A DNA stretch of 64,000 bases from Balneolaceae bacterium (GCA_020832285.1 JAFIFB010000038.1:1-64000), one strand, 5' to 3'; positions 17,597 through 26,597 are shown, counted from the first letter of the stretch. Notes: a model not told the origin generated them from the letters alone. A program made the numbers and translations.

Positions 17597-17791
17597 CCGT
17601 ACAACGGGCAGCCTGCCCGTTACTCACCAACCTTTCAAAAGCAATACCTTCACCAATTTGACCGTAACCACGACCATCACCCCAAATCACAACTTTCCCC
17701 ACACCTAAACTTTCCAGGCCGGACAAGCTGTCCGGCGTACAACGGGTCGCTGACCCGGTACTCTCCAACCCTTCAAAAGCAACACACCACA
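17597..17791. repeat. two ~55-bp imperfect direct repeats with palindromic cores
   Basis: Copies at about 17601-17650 and 17739-17791. Each has GTACAACGGG, a short centre, CCCG-TACTC and then a CCAACC(C/T)TTCAAAAGCAA tail. The cores are palindromes with different sequence but the same pairing (CGGGCA-GCC-TGCCCG and CGGGTC-GCT-GACCCG), so the stem is conserved by compensation. They resemble REP/BIME-type intergenic repeats. Confidence 0.65.
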
Positions 17792-17956
17792 AATCGTCTC
17801 TTTAATACATACCTCGCAATACCTTGTAATTCCCAAATCCATCATCTTTTCCAGCGTGCTCAATCAACTCGAAAATCAACCATCAGATTCGTACCTTTTT
17901 TCAGTTGCTAATTTTTTTAAAATAATCATCAGGGCCGGACAAGCTGTCCGGCGTAC
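17717..17956. repeat. 24-bp palindromic repeat in two exact copies
   Basis: GGCCGGACAAGCTGTCCGGC followed by GTAC occurs at 17717-17740 and 17933-17956; the core CCGGACA-AGC-TGTCCGG is a perfect hairpin. The first copy overlaps the second of the ~55-bp repeats. The second copy ends two bases before the exonuclease start codon, so transcripts of that gene begin with, or read through, a strong hairpin that could mask the ribosome-binding site. Confidence 0.7.
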
Positions 17957-17958
17957 CT

Positions 17959-18942
17959 ATGAACATTCAAAAAACAGGATATCACGGGCTTTATTTTCCG
18001 GATCTTGGAATCAGTCTGGATGGCCACCACCCTGAAGCGGAGGTTGTTTTTGTAAGCCATGCTCACGCCGATCACATGCCCCGGAATCGCAAAGCAAGAG
18101 CCATCGCCACCCGTCCCACACTTGATTTTATGGATCGCCGTGGTTTTTCCGGTAATGGTGATCCCCTGGCGTTTGGCGAATCCTTCGAAAACAATTTCTG
18201 CCGCGTAACCTTTTATCCAGCCGGACATATTCTCGGTTCAGCCATGATCTATATCGAATCGGACTACGGCACCCTGCTTTATACAGGTGATTACCGAACT
18301 CCTCCTTCGCCGGCAACAGAAGGCTTTGAAGCTCCGAAAACCGCTGACATTCTCATCACCGAAGCCACCTTCGCGCTGCCCATTTACAAATGGAAATCAC
18401 ACGAAGAGCTGACGCATGAAATTCACAATTTTGCAACAGAATCTCTGAACGACGGCTATACCCCCATCTTTCTGGCATACAACCTCGGTAAAGCACAGGA
18501 ATTGATGCATATTCTCGCACCCCTCGGCCAACCTGTCATGATCCATGGAGCCGGGTACAAATTGTGTGATGTGTATGAAAAGTACGGTGTCGGACTGGGA
18601 AATTATTCCGTCTACGACCGCAACACTTGTGAAGGCAAAATTCTTATTGCTCCATCCTCAGCAATGGCCAACGGATTTGCCTCCAATGTCTCTAAAACGC
18701 GCACTGCTTACTGTTCGGGATGGGCTGCAAACGAATCGCGCCGTACCCAGCTCACGGTTGACAGGATGATCCCCATTTCCGACCATCTCGATTTTTTTGA
18801 ACTGATACGCTTTTGCAAGCAGCTTTCACCCAAAATGGTTTTCATCACCCACACACCGAATCCAGCAGTCGTGGAACATTACCTGAGCAATGAAGGAATC
18901 GAAAATTCATTTTTACATCTCGAAGCAGATCCGGAGGATTGA
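17959..18942 (+). CDS. ligase-associated DNA exonuclease (metallo-beta-lactamase/beta-CASP fold)
   Basis: 327 aa. The metal motif SHAHADHMP (HxHxDH, about 34-40) is near the N-terminus, followed by GHILGSAMIYIE, GDYRTPP and a C-terminal ISDHLDFFELI, the order seen in the ligase-associated exonuclease family related to SNM1/CPSF nucleases. It probably processes DNA ends for the ligase encoded next: its TGA overlaps the ligase ATG by one base (TGATG), indicating translational coupling. The usual third and fourth partners (an Lhr-type helicase and a PdeM-like phosphoesterase) are not here. The start codon sits directly after a palindromic repeat. Confidence 0.88.
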   Translation: MNIQKTGYHGLYFPDLGISLDGHHPEAEVVFVSHAHADHMPRNRKARAIATRPTLDFMDRRGFSGNGDPLAFGESFENNFCRVTFYPAGHILGSAMIYIESDYGTLLYTGDYRTPPSPATEGFEAPKTADILITEATFALPIYKWKSHEELTHEIHNFATESLNDGYTPIFLAYNLGKAQELMHILAPLGQPVMIHGAGYKLCDVYEKYGVGLGNYSVYDRNTCEGKILIAPSSAMANGFASNVSKTRTAYCSGWAANESRRTQLTVDRMIPISDHLDFFELIRFCKQLSPKMVFITHTPNPAVVEHYLSNEGIENSFLHLEADPED

Positions 18943-20666
18943 TGTCAGAATTTTCTTTTCACAGCTACTGTCACTTACTTCAAAGTATACGCGAAACAAG
19001 GAGTACCAACGCCAAAATCACTATTTTTGCCAACTGTCTCAAATCTGCAGAGGACGAAAAAACTCTTGCACTGGCCGCACAATTTATCGGCGAGGGAGCT
19101 TTCGAAGAAATTTCCGGGAAAAGAGCTTCTGTAGGAAGCCGAACAAGCGGTCTGGCTGCTGCAAAGTTCTGTGAAATTGACTATGAGCTGGTTTTTAAAC
19201 CGTGCCGCACAGCCACCGGCAGCAGCTCCGAAGCCATCGCTCGGCTGATGGAAAATATTCCCGAAGCAGTGCAGAAAAGAAACCCTGAAAAACTTTCACT
19301 CTCCGACGTTGAACAGATTTTTGAGCGCCTGCAAAGAGTATCGTCACGCGCAGATAAAGAAGCTCTGTTATGGGAAGCATGGAAGCGGATGACACCGGTA
19401 GAAATCAAATATTTTATCCGGATGCTGAGCCAGGGCTCATTGCGAATCGGTTTTGAAACACGCAGTGTGGTGGCTTCCCTGGCAGAGGCTTTCGGGCAAG
19501 ATCGAGAAGAAGTTCGCTACGCACACATGATTACCGGCAGCCTGGGCAAAACCGCTGTACTTGCCAGTCAAAACCGCCTCGATGAAGCACGTTTTTGCCT
19601 ATTCCATCCGCTCTCGTTTATGCTGGCATCACCCATTGAAAGCCGTGCAGCGGACAACCTGGAACAGTATGTGGCTGAAGAAAAATTCGACGGAATGCGG
19701 GCACAGGTTCATGTGGACGGGCCAAATGTTAAAATATTTTCGCGTGATCTGAACGACATTACACGAACATTTCCCGACGTAACCACATTTTTTTCCGGAC
19801 GCAATCTTCCCGCAACAGTTTTTGACGGTGAGATATGCGTATACAAGGAGAATAAAATCCTTCCTTTTCAGCTTCTTCAAAAACGGATGGGTGTGAAGAA
19901 ACCGGGGAAAAAACTTCTTGAACATTACCCTGTGCTTTTCATTCCCTACGATTTACTGTTTACGAACGGGACTCCGGTTTTTGACCTCACTCTGATGCAG
20001 CGACGTGAACTTCTCGAAAATTCTGCGAAAAAATTTAAACTGCCATTTACCAATCAGTATGAAATCTCGAGTGATGACGACGTAAAAAATCTGTTTGATC
20101 GTGCAATTCAGCACGGCAACGAAGGATTGATACTTAAAAAGAAAAAGAGTGTTTACGAATATGGTCAGAGACGAAAATCGTGGCTGAAAGTAAAAAAACC
20201 AGGTGGATCATTCGAAACAGTGATCATGTATGCCCATGCCGGAAGCGGTAAACGGGGCGGAACTTATTCCGATTTTACCCTCGGTATCTCTGTTAAGGAT
20301 GATGAGCGTTATGAGGAGGAGTTCATCCCTATCGGCAAAGCGTATGGCGGCTATACCGATAAAGAACTGAAAAAAATGAATCAGAAAATCAGAGAGTTAA
20401 CCGTTGAGCGCTATGGCCCCACTCTCGGGCTGATTCCTGAATTGGTTGTTGAGATCGAATTTGATGACATCCAGGTGAACAAACGCACTAAGGCCGGATA
20501 CACACTTCGTCTGCCAAGGTTCAGGGCTATACGCTGGGACCTGGGACCGAATGATGTAAATACTCTTTCAGATGTGGAAAACTATTTTCAACAAAAAATA
20601 TCACGAGAACGACTTACCCAAATTGAAAATCCATCTTTTACTTTTCATACCAATGATCAAAAGTGA
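18942..20666 (+). CDS. ATP-dependent DNA ligase
   Basis: 574 aa from the ATG at 18942, which overlaps the exonuclease stop; a TTG one codon earlier is possible. An N-terminal helical DNA-binding domain (about 1-200) precedes the nucleotidyltransferase core with motif I EKFDGMR (catalytic Lys near residue 247), VFDGEICVY (motif III), EGLILKKKKSVYEYG (motif IV region) and WLKVKKP (motif V); an OB-fold follows. This matches the ligases paired with the beta-CASP exonuclease in bacterial repair operons. The cell's replicative ligase is expected to be the NAD-dependent LigA elsewhere. The downstream 238 bp to the next gene hold no ORF. Confidence 0.92.
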   Translation: MSEFSFHSYCHLLQSIRETRSTNAKITIFANCLKSAEDEKTLALAAQFIGEGAFEEISGKRASVGSRTSGLAAAKFCEIDYELVFKPCRTATGSSSEAIARLMENIPEAVQKRNPEKLSLSDVEQIFERLQRVSSRADKEALLWEAWKRMTPVEIKYFIRMLSQGSLRIGFETRSVVASLAEAFGQDREEVRYAHMITGSLGKTAVLASQNRLDEARFCLFHPLSFMLASPIESRAADNLEQYVAEEKFDGMRAQVHVDGPNVKIFSRDLNDITRTFPDVTTFFSGRNLPATVFDGEICVYKENKILPFQLLQKRMGVKKPGKKLLEHYPVLFIPYDLLFTNGTPVFDLTLMQRRELLENSAKKFKLPFTNQYEISSDDDVKNLFDRAIQHGNEGLILKKKKSVYEYGQRRKSWLKVKKPGGSFETVIMYAHAGSGKRGGTYSDFTLGISVKDDERYEEEFIPIGKAYGGYTDKELKKMNQKIRELTVERYGPTLGLIPELVVEIEFDDIQVNKRTKAGYTLRLPRFRAIRWDLGPNDVNTLSDVENYFQQKISRERLTQIENPSFTFHTNDQK

Positions 20667-20904
20667 TATTATTTCAAATTCTTATTACGATTTACAGGTA
20701 ACTTTTCTCAGGAGAAAAATACATGGCTTGCACCCTGAAAAATTCCTTAACTTTCAGAATGCCTGAATGTTAATACCGTTACCTTTCAATTCGTATAGTT
20801 AGGTTTGTATAGAAACATTAACTCTCAATCATATGATGATAAGGAATTCTGCTAAATCAATTTAGTGGTAACGGCTTTTGAAATAACATATACAAAAATC
20901 TTTA

Positions 20905-23652
20905 ATGCGAATTACATTTATTCTTCCGGTAATTTCCCATGCTTACAGTCAAACCAGAATAGAGCATTTAGAAAAAGAGGGAGTTGAACCCATTATACTT
21001 GGATTTGAAAGAAAGCACTATAAAGGAAAAGCCTGGAAGAAAAAAGTAATAAATCTTGGTTTTGTTGAGCATGGTAATTATTTCAAGAGATTTTTTCCAG
21101 ATGTAAAAGCACTTTTCCCGGTTTGGAAACACTCAAAAACAAGTGATTTTATCTATTGTTTTAATTTAGAAACACTGCTGATTGGTTGGTTTGCAAACAT
21201 ATTTCGCTTTTCAAAAGCTAAACTGATCTATGATGTTGCAGATATTCAACAAATTTTAATGTCGAAATCAGCGACCGGGAAAATTCTTCGTTTTTTTGAA
21301 AAGCTTATCTTAAATAATATATCCGTAGTCGTAGTTACTTCTCCATCGTATGTAACAGGCTATTTTCATCATGTTCAAAAGCTCAAAAACGTAAACTACC
21401 AAATAATTGAGAACAAGCTTCCTGCAAATATTTCAAATCTGGAAAATAACAAACCTTTAAAAACATCAAATCTTTTAAACAAAGATCATTCGGTCATCAA
21501 AATTGGTTACTTTGGCGGAATACGGTGCAACCAATCCCTCGTTTTACTTGACAAAGTACTTGAAAGAGGGCAAGGAAAATTCCGGCTCTATCTGCGCGGC
21601 ATCTTTTCAACTCAGAACATAGATGAAAAGCTGAAAAATAAAATTCTCTCTTCAAAATATGTCGATTATGACGGGCCTTATGTCTACCCAAACGATTTAT
21701 CTGAAATGTATGAGAATATCGATATAAGCTGGGGGGCCTTTTATCACGCTGAAAATAATGTAAAATGGTCTCGTGCAACCAGGTTTTATCAGGCGTGTTA
21801 TTATCGATCTCCTCTGATTGTTCAATATAATACTCAGGATGCCAAATTTGTAAAAAAGAGAAACTTTGGACTGCTACTTGACATAACAGATATCGAAAGT
21901 TCTCTAAAAAAAATTCTTCAAATCAATCGTAATGATATTTCAAATTGGAAACAAAATCTAACTTCCATTCCTCATGAAGAAGTTGTTTATACTAATGAAC
22001 ACAAAAAACTATTTGAGGTCCTGAAAAAAGATATTTCGATCCACAAGAACCCAGATACTGAGAATTTTATAAAAAGAATTGGAAAATACTACCGCACTCT
22101 ATCTTATCTGAAAGGCCAACAGATATTTTTTCAGATCTATTATCGCATAATCAGAAAAAAAAGGCTTATCCGTAAAAACAAAATCCCCTCATCAAATACC
22201 TCTCTCGACTTTTTTCAAGTTGATGAAATTTTTTCTTTTGCCGAATATCAAAATGAAAAAATAATTTTTAGGTTCCTTAATCAGGAAAAAGTCTTTAAAA
22301 AGGATGCAGTAGATTGGAGCGATGAAGATTTCGGCAAGTTGTGGAACTACAATCTGCAGTATGTTTATTATGCAAATCAATCCAGTTTATCTCTTGCTCT
22401 GCGTTCAAAGCTGATTTGCGATCTCTATAGCTGGCTATATGAAGGTAAAATTGCCCCGGAATCTTACCCTGCCACTTTAAGAATCATGAACATTATCAGG
22501 TTTTTGAATTTGAATAGTACCAATATTGAAGATTTCGAAAATATTATCAGGGGCGTTTACTCAGATCTTCACTTCCTTGGAAACAACGTTGAGTATCATC
22601 TGCTCGCCAATCATATCTTTGAAAACGCTTGTGCACTGCTTATGGGTGGTTACTATTTCAATGAAAAGAATTGGATTCAAAAAGCTGAAAAGATATTAAC
22701 CAAAGAGTTGGATGAACAATTTTTAAGTGACGGAGCCCATTTTGAAAGAAGCATGATGTATCACCAGCTGATGCTTTTCCGCCTCCTTGAAGCTATACAA
22801 TATCTTCCGGAATATTCAGAAATCAAAAACAAAATGATTTCGGTATGTGAAAAGATGTTCAGCTGGATGAATCAAATGACGTTTCAAAATGGTACTCCGG
22901 CCCATTTCAATGACTCTACGAACGGAATTGCTCCCCGCAATTCAATACTATCAGAAATTGCAACATCGCTTGGAGTTGATATTCAAAAAAAATTATCGCT
23001 ATCGGAAAGCGGATTCCGGAAATTTGAAAACAAAACTTTTGAATTGATCGCCGATGTGCATGGTATCTCTCCTGAATATCAGCCCGGGCATGCTCATGCC
23101 GACACCCATTCCTTTATTCTTCATGCGAATAACACCCCGATAATTGTAGATCCTTCAATTTCCACTTATAATAAAGGGCAAAAAAGAGATCATGAACGAT
23201 CCACAGTTCTTCACAATACGGTTACTGTTAATGATATGAATACTGCAGAAGTTTGGGAAGGATTCAGGGTCGGGAGAAGGCCCGAAGTAACGATTCTTGA
23301 AGAGAACAACAATTCCGTCACATCCGAGCTGACCTACAAATCAAGCATCGAATTCAGACATAAGAGATGCTTTACACTCAATTCTAACCACCTGAAAATA
23401 ACAGATACAACAAATCAAAAAAACTGTGCAGCCCGATTTCATATTGCACCCGGAATTCAAATCAAAAAAACTTCACCAGGTATTTTTGAATTAAATTCCA
23501 GTGTGCGCATATCCTTCTCAGAAAATCCGGGCGTTGAACTCTTTGAGTATGAGTATAATATTGGGTTTAACCGGAGCAAAATTGCCAGCGGCCTGAAAGT
23601 TCATTTTGACAAAACATTGGAAAGCAATATCATCGCATTAACTGACAAGTAA
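20905..23652 (+). CDS. bifunctional protein: GT4-like glycosyltransferase fused to heparinase II/III-like lyase
   Basis: 915 aa in one uninterrupted frame. Residues about 1-385 resemble GT-B glycosyltransferases ('MRITFILPVISHAYSQTRIE', a Rossmann-like 'KLIYDVADIQ', then 'YFGGIRCNQSL' and a weak donor site). From about 392 a new module starts with 'YLKGQQIFFQIYYRIIRKK', the usual opening of heparinase II/III proteins: an (alpha/alpha) toroid to about 690, then a beta-sheet lyase domain with PGHAHADTHSFILH near 728 and VDPSISTYN. The lyase half belongs to the class found in capsule/exopolysaccharide loci. Both genes of this unit are markedly AT-rich, and a strong terminator closes it. A built-in transferase and lyase suggests a chain-length or editing role in polymer synthesis (inference). 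Confidence 0.78.
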   Translation: MRITFILPVISHAYSQTRIEHLEKEGVEPIILGFERKHYKGKAWKKKVINLGFVEHGNYFKRFFPDVKALFPVWKHSKTSDFIYCFNLETLLIGWFANIFRFSKAKLIYDVADIQQILMSKSATGKILRFFEKLILNNISVVVVTSPSYVTGYFHHVQKLKNVNYQIIENKLPANISNLENNKPLKTSNLLNKDHSVIKIGYFGGIRCNQSLVLLDKVLERGQGKFRLYLRGIFSTQNIDEKLKNKILSSKYVDYDGPYVYPNDLSEMYENIDISWGAFYHAENNVKWSRATRFYQACYYRSPLIVQYNTQDAKFVKKRNFGLLLDITDIESSLKKILQINRNDISNWKQNLTSIPHEEVVYTNEHKKLFEVLKKDISIHKNPDTENFIKRIGKYYRTLSYLKGQQIFFQIYYRIIRKKRLIRKNKIPSSNTSLDFFQVDEIFSFAEYQNEKIIFRFLNQEKVFKKDAVDWSDEDFGKLWNYNLQYVYYANQSSLSLALRSKLICDLYSWLYEGKIAPESYPATLRIMNIIRFLNLNSTNIEDFENIIRGVYSDLHFLGNNVEYHLLANHIFENACALLMGGYYFNEKNWIQKAEKILTKELDEQFLSDGAHFERSMMYHQLMLFRLLEAIQYLPEYSEIKNKMISVCEKMFSWMNQMTFQNGTPAHFNDSTNGIAPRNSILSEIATSLGVDIQKKLSLSESGFRKFENKTFELIADVHGISPEYQPGHAHADTHSFILHANNTPIIVDPSISTYNKGQKRDHERSTVLHNTVTVNDMNTAEVWEGFRVGRRPEVTILEENNNSVTSELTYKSSIEFRHKRCFTLNSNHLKITDTTNQKNCAARFHIAPGIQIKKTSPGIFELNSSVRISFSENPGVELFEYEYNIGFNRSKIASGLKVHFDKTLESNIIALTDK

Positions 23653-23744
23653 CTGTACTCATTGAGTAGAGAATCCAATATAATTTATGGGCAGTAAAAC
23701 GAAGAATAAATCTTACCTCAAACTCTGATTCCCCCTTAAACCTA

Positions 23745-24404
23745 ATGGCTCTGAATACGTTAAAAAAGAAAGCAAAACCTCATTTTGATAAATTCAAAAT
23801 CCATGCTCAGGATATAAAAAACAAATTGAAGTATGGTTTAAATGCACCCTTGCACCTCGAAAGAATTTGGATAAATCCACAACAAATAAACTCCTTTATT
23901 CCCAAAGAAGAAATAAAACGAATTACCGGAAAAAACAGACAAGAATCCAGCGGAATGATAATTGACGGGTCTGAAATCAGGGTAATGACACCGCTCGAAG
24001 AAGATTTTCGCTTTCGGTATTCAAGAGAACGCTGGAAAGAAAACAAGGAGTGGCACGAAATTGGCGTTTTTGACTATATGAAAACCGAAACTATTAAATA
24101 TGTAGACTACTCTCAGGCCCAGCTCGAAGTGCGTTACGAAACATTTGATAAGTTGTTTGAAGAGATCAAAAAAGATGGCCGGATTAAGACCAGGCAGGAA
24201 ATAAATCCATCAAATTTCAGAGAACAGGATGGAATTTTAGTGCATATCGGTAAAGATGGAGAGCTCTTTTTTGGCGGTATCGGTTTTCATCGCTTTTCGA
24301 TAGCAAAAGTACTTGATTTACAAATTATCCCGGCTTGCATTGGACTGGTGGATAAAAATTCTATCCATCTGTTAAATAAATATCGTTCTCCTGATCATGG
24401 ATAA
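23745..24404 (+). CDS. ParB-like-fold protein linked to polysaccharide gene
   Basis: 219 aa. The C-terminal third ('DGILVHIGKDGELFFGGIG' then FHRFSIAKVLDLQIIPACIG) matches the ParB/Srx nuclease-like core, where a G-x-HR motif binds nucleotide; here it reads GIGFHRFS. There is no partition locus and no HTH, so this is not a plasmid ParB. Similar unnamed proteins occur in surface-polysaccharide clusters. The gene follows the GT-heparinase fusion by 92 bp with the same low GC and is ended by a terminator at 24416-24456. Function unknown; possibly a nucleotide-using kinase or regulator of polymer synthesis. Confidence 0.6.
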   Translation: MALNTLKKKAKPHFDKFKIHAQDIKNKLKYGLNAPLHLERIWINPQQINSFIPKEEIKRITGKNRQESSGMIIDGSEIRVMTPLEEDFRFRYSRERWKENKEWHEIGVFDYMKTETIKYVDYSQAQLEVRYETFDKLFEEIKKDGRIKTRQEINPSNFREQDGILVHIGKDGELFFGGIGFHRFSIAKVLDLQIIPACIGLVDKNSIHLLNKYRSPDHG

Positions 24405-24415
24405 ATTTAATTTTG

Positions 24416-24456
24416 ATCTCCGGGTACTGCTTATACCAGACCCGGAGACTTTTTCT
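24416..24456 (+). terminator. Rho-independent terminator
   Basis: CTCCGGGT (24418-24425) pairs perfectly with ACCCGGAG (24440-24447) across 14 bases and is followed by ACTTTTTC. It ends the plus-strand GT-heparinase/ParB-like unit and lies 15 bp from the stop of the converging M14 peptidase gene. Confidence 0.85.
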
Positions 24457-24471
24457 GTAAATTTGTGATGA

Positions 24472-25710
24472 TTAATTCCTGAGATTCTGATTATAATATT
24501 CAGCAATACTTTTGATCAGAATCACTCCCGAATCAAGGTTTTCCTGTTTCGTGTAAAATGCACCGGCACCTTCACACAAAATCGCAGTGATGCCAAACTG
24601 TTCATGCGGGCCATCAGACCAGCTGACCGGGCCGTAGCGTGGCGGTCCTTCTCTTACTGCAAGTGGTTTAATCAGGCCGTCCTTATCGAGCGTTTCCATA
24701 ATTTCTTTAAACTCTTCCCAAGACCCAAGTTGCGTACCCATTTCGGGACCGGTTTTTAAAAGCGGCTCTACAATTCCACCCCATGTATGCATTGCCCAGA
24801 TGGTCGTAACGGGAGTTTCAGATTCCATCATCTCCTCCAGGTCTTTTTGCCAAAGATAAGCTTCATGAGTCTGCTCTTCGCGATTTGCCCCCTCAGCTCG
24901 GTATGAACGGTTCATATCCACTCCGTCTTCATTCACTCTGTACCAGCCGTGCGTTGGTGCATCTGGACTCATAAAGAAAATAAAATGAGAAATATTTTTT
25001 TGCCTGTACTCCTGGGCTTCATCGCTCAAAATCCAATCGACCATTCCCACCATCCTCCACTGTGAGTTATGCTCACCGGGGTGCTGATTTGCAAAATAGT
25101 GAGCCCAACGGTCTTCGGGTGCCACTTCGCTGTCGTCCTTTTTGATTGTTAACCGGTAGAGAGGCCTGCCCTGGCTCGATTCACCAATGGTGTATAAGGT
25201 CGCATCGGGATGACTGGCCCACTCCTCCTTCATAGATACCGCGTCCTCGAAAGACATCGGCACCTGAGTTCCAACAAATACCTGGTCTTGCTCAAATGGA
25301 TCAAATTCGAGTATATCGTATTGGGGAGATTCATTCCGGCCATATTCCCAGTGAACCGGCTGCCAGTTTTGTGCATCATATGACCACGACTGAGCGTATT
25401 CGTTAAATGACATTGAGGGTCCGCCGTCAAATTCAACTTCCAGTTTCAGGTTGTTACCTTTTGCGTTTTGAATGATCTCGAAATTCAGTTTGTTGGGCCA
25501 TTGCGGATTTCCGGGCGCATGATCAAGTGTAATTTTGAAATGGTTGGTATCTATCTCGGCTATCTGAGCACCCTGAGATCCCAGCGGGCCATCGAACCGA
25601 AAATCTTCTACCGACAGTGGCGCAATCTCTTCCTGTACATTGTCGCAGTTGGTGAACATGATCAACAGTGGAAGTACCGCTAACAGATTCCAATACTTGT
25701 TTATTCGCAT
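24472..25710 (-). CDS. M14-family zinc carboxypeptidase, lipoprotein
   Basis: 412 aa. A short signal ends FTNC, so Cys22 may be lipidated. An N-terminal beta-sandwich (about 30-150, rich in W and Y) precedes the peptidase domain, the layout of cytosolic carboxypeptidase-like M14 enzymes. Zinc ligands are visible: H210-PGE213 (HxxE) and a third His in AMHTWGG near 309; a DMNRSYR motif near 264-270 and a catalytic Glu in AILCEGAG (about 380) complete the site. It would trim C-terminal amino acids or amide-linked groups outside the cytosol. It stands alone on the minus strand. Confidence 0.8.
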   Translation of the reverse strand: MRINKYWNLLAVLPLLIMFTNCDNVQEEIAPLSVEDFRFDGPLGSQGAQIAEIDTNHFKITLDHAPGNPQWPNKLNFEIIQNAKGNNLKLEVEFDGGPSMSFNEYAQSWSYDAQNWQPVHWEYGRNESPQYDILEFDPFEQDQVFVGTQVPMSFEDAVSMKEEWASHPDATLYTIGESSQGRPLYRLTIKKDDSEVAPEDRWAHYFANQHPGEHNSQWRMVGMVDWILSDEAQEYRQKNISHFIFFMSPDAPTHGWYRVNEDGVDMNRSYRAEGANREEQTHEAYLWQKDLEEMMESETPVTTIWAMHTWGGIVEPLLKTGPEMGTQLGSWEEFKEIMETLDKDGLIKPLAVREGPPRYGPVSWSDGPHEQFGITAILCEGAGAFYTKQENLDSGVILIKSIAEYYNQNLRN

Positions 25711-26283
25711 ATGTAACTGATTTTACTTTTATTATTTTTATCGTTTAGTATAATATTGATGTACCCGATCTTCTTGGGTTATGTTAAGCTGTTAAATGTT
25801 CCGTTCAGAGTTTTTTACTCCATATAACCGGATTTTTCAACAGATTATACCCAAGAAAAAAATCCATTCATGATATTTCTTAAAATTCGTATGTAAGTGG
25901 CAGCGCCATAAGGATAATAAAAAAACACTTCCCATGATTGAAGAGTTATCCATTTAACAGAAGAATTCAAAACCCAAAAAAAATCCCGGGTTTCTCAAGC
26001 CCGGGATCTACAAACTACCAGTTGTATATGGTACGCAACCAGTGTATTCCAGAATTGGATTTATAATCCGAATTTCCTGCCTTGTGGTTAACTCGTTTTC
26101 AACCAAAGCTGGATTTATGATATAAAGCAGAAAGTTCTTGTTATACCTGCCTTTTAAGTAATACACATTTGAACAAAGAAAGTATTAGCCCGAATATTTT
26201 GCATAAATTAAATTGAAGGGATTCTATTTTATTACTAAAAACTCTCTACTCATTTGCAGGATTGGTTCGATATTTTGCCTGTT
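25711..26283. other. intergenic region upstream of the M14 gene
   Basis: AT-rich, no supported ORF. It should hold the M14 promoter near 25711-25800. The only clear element is the minus-strand terminator at 25976-26007. Confidence 0.35.
25976..26007 (-). terminator. Rho-independent terminator, minus strand
   Basis: ATCCCGGG at 25983-25990 pairs with CCCGGGAT at 26000-26007. On the minus strand the hairpin is followed by ATTTTTTTTGGG, a good T tract. It would end transcription coming from the decayed minus-strand gene at 26284-26597, showing that a complete transcription unit once lay here. Confidence 0.75.
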
Positions 26284-26597
26284 TCAGGGACGATTCTGAA
26301 TTCCCCAGGGCTGTGTCGTAACTTCTCCCAAACCGTTTGTTTCCAGTGTGACATGAGCTCTTACATACCCCTTCGTTTTTACATTATTCAGATTAATTTT
26401 TTTGCCGGTTGCAATAACATTTCCAACTTCCCTGTCTGGGTTATCGGCCGCTCCGCTAATCCATTTAATTTCAGCTTCTTCCTGTTCAATTTCTATAGTA
26501 ATTTCGTTTGCCTCATGATCTACTGATACCTTCGTAATAACAGGAACTTCCGGGGGAGATGTATGATCGGGATCCCAGGGTTCTCTGCGGAATGTAA
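26284..26597 (-). pseudogene. C-terminal gene remnant, possibly of a PHP or sulfatase-type exported enzyme
   Basis: About 103 codons are open on the minus strand, from just after a TAA near 26600 to a TGA at 26284-26286, with no start codon in a credible position. It reads 'FRREPWDPDHTSPPEVPVI', then 'DREVGNVIATGKKI', and ends 'YVRAHVTLETNGLGEVT' TQPWGIQNRP. The closing 'YVRAHV ... TQPW' echoes the end of the PHP-fold protein at 42-44 kb (WVRVEVW ... FTQFVW), so it may be the beta-sandwich tail of a similar enzyme. The 5' part is lost. Family assignment is weak. Confidence 0.55.

Noticed and set aside
23745-24404. Plasmid or chromosome partition ParB.
   Set aside because: No helix-turn-helix, no ParA gene, no parS-like repeats; only the ParB/Srx-like fold motif is present and the context is polysaccharide synthesis.
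26254-26526. A plus-strand 90-aa open frame.
   Set aside because: It overlaps the minus-strand frame with clear protein-like composition and has no family resemblance itself.
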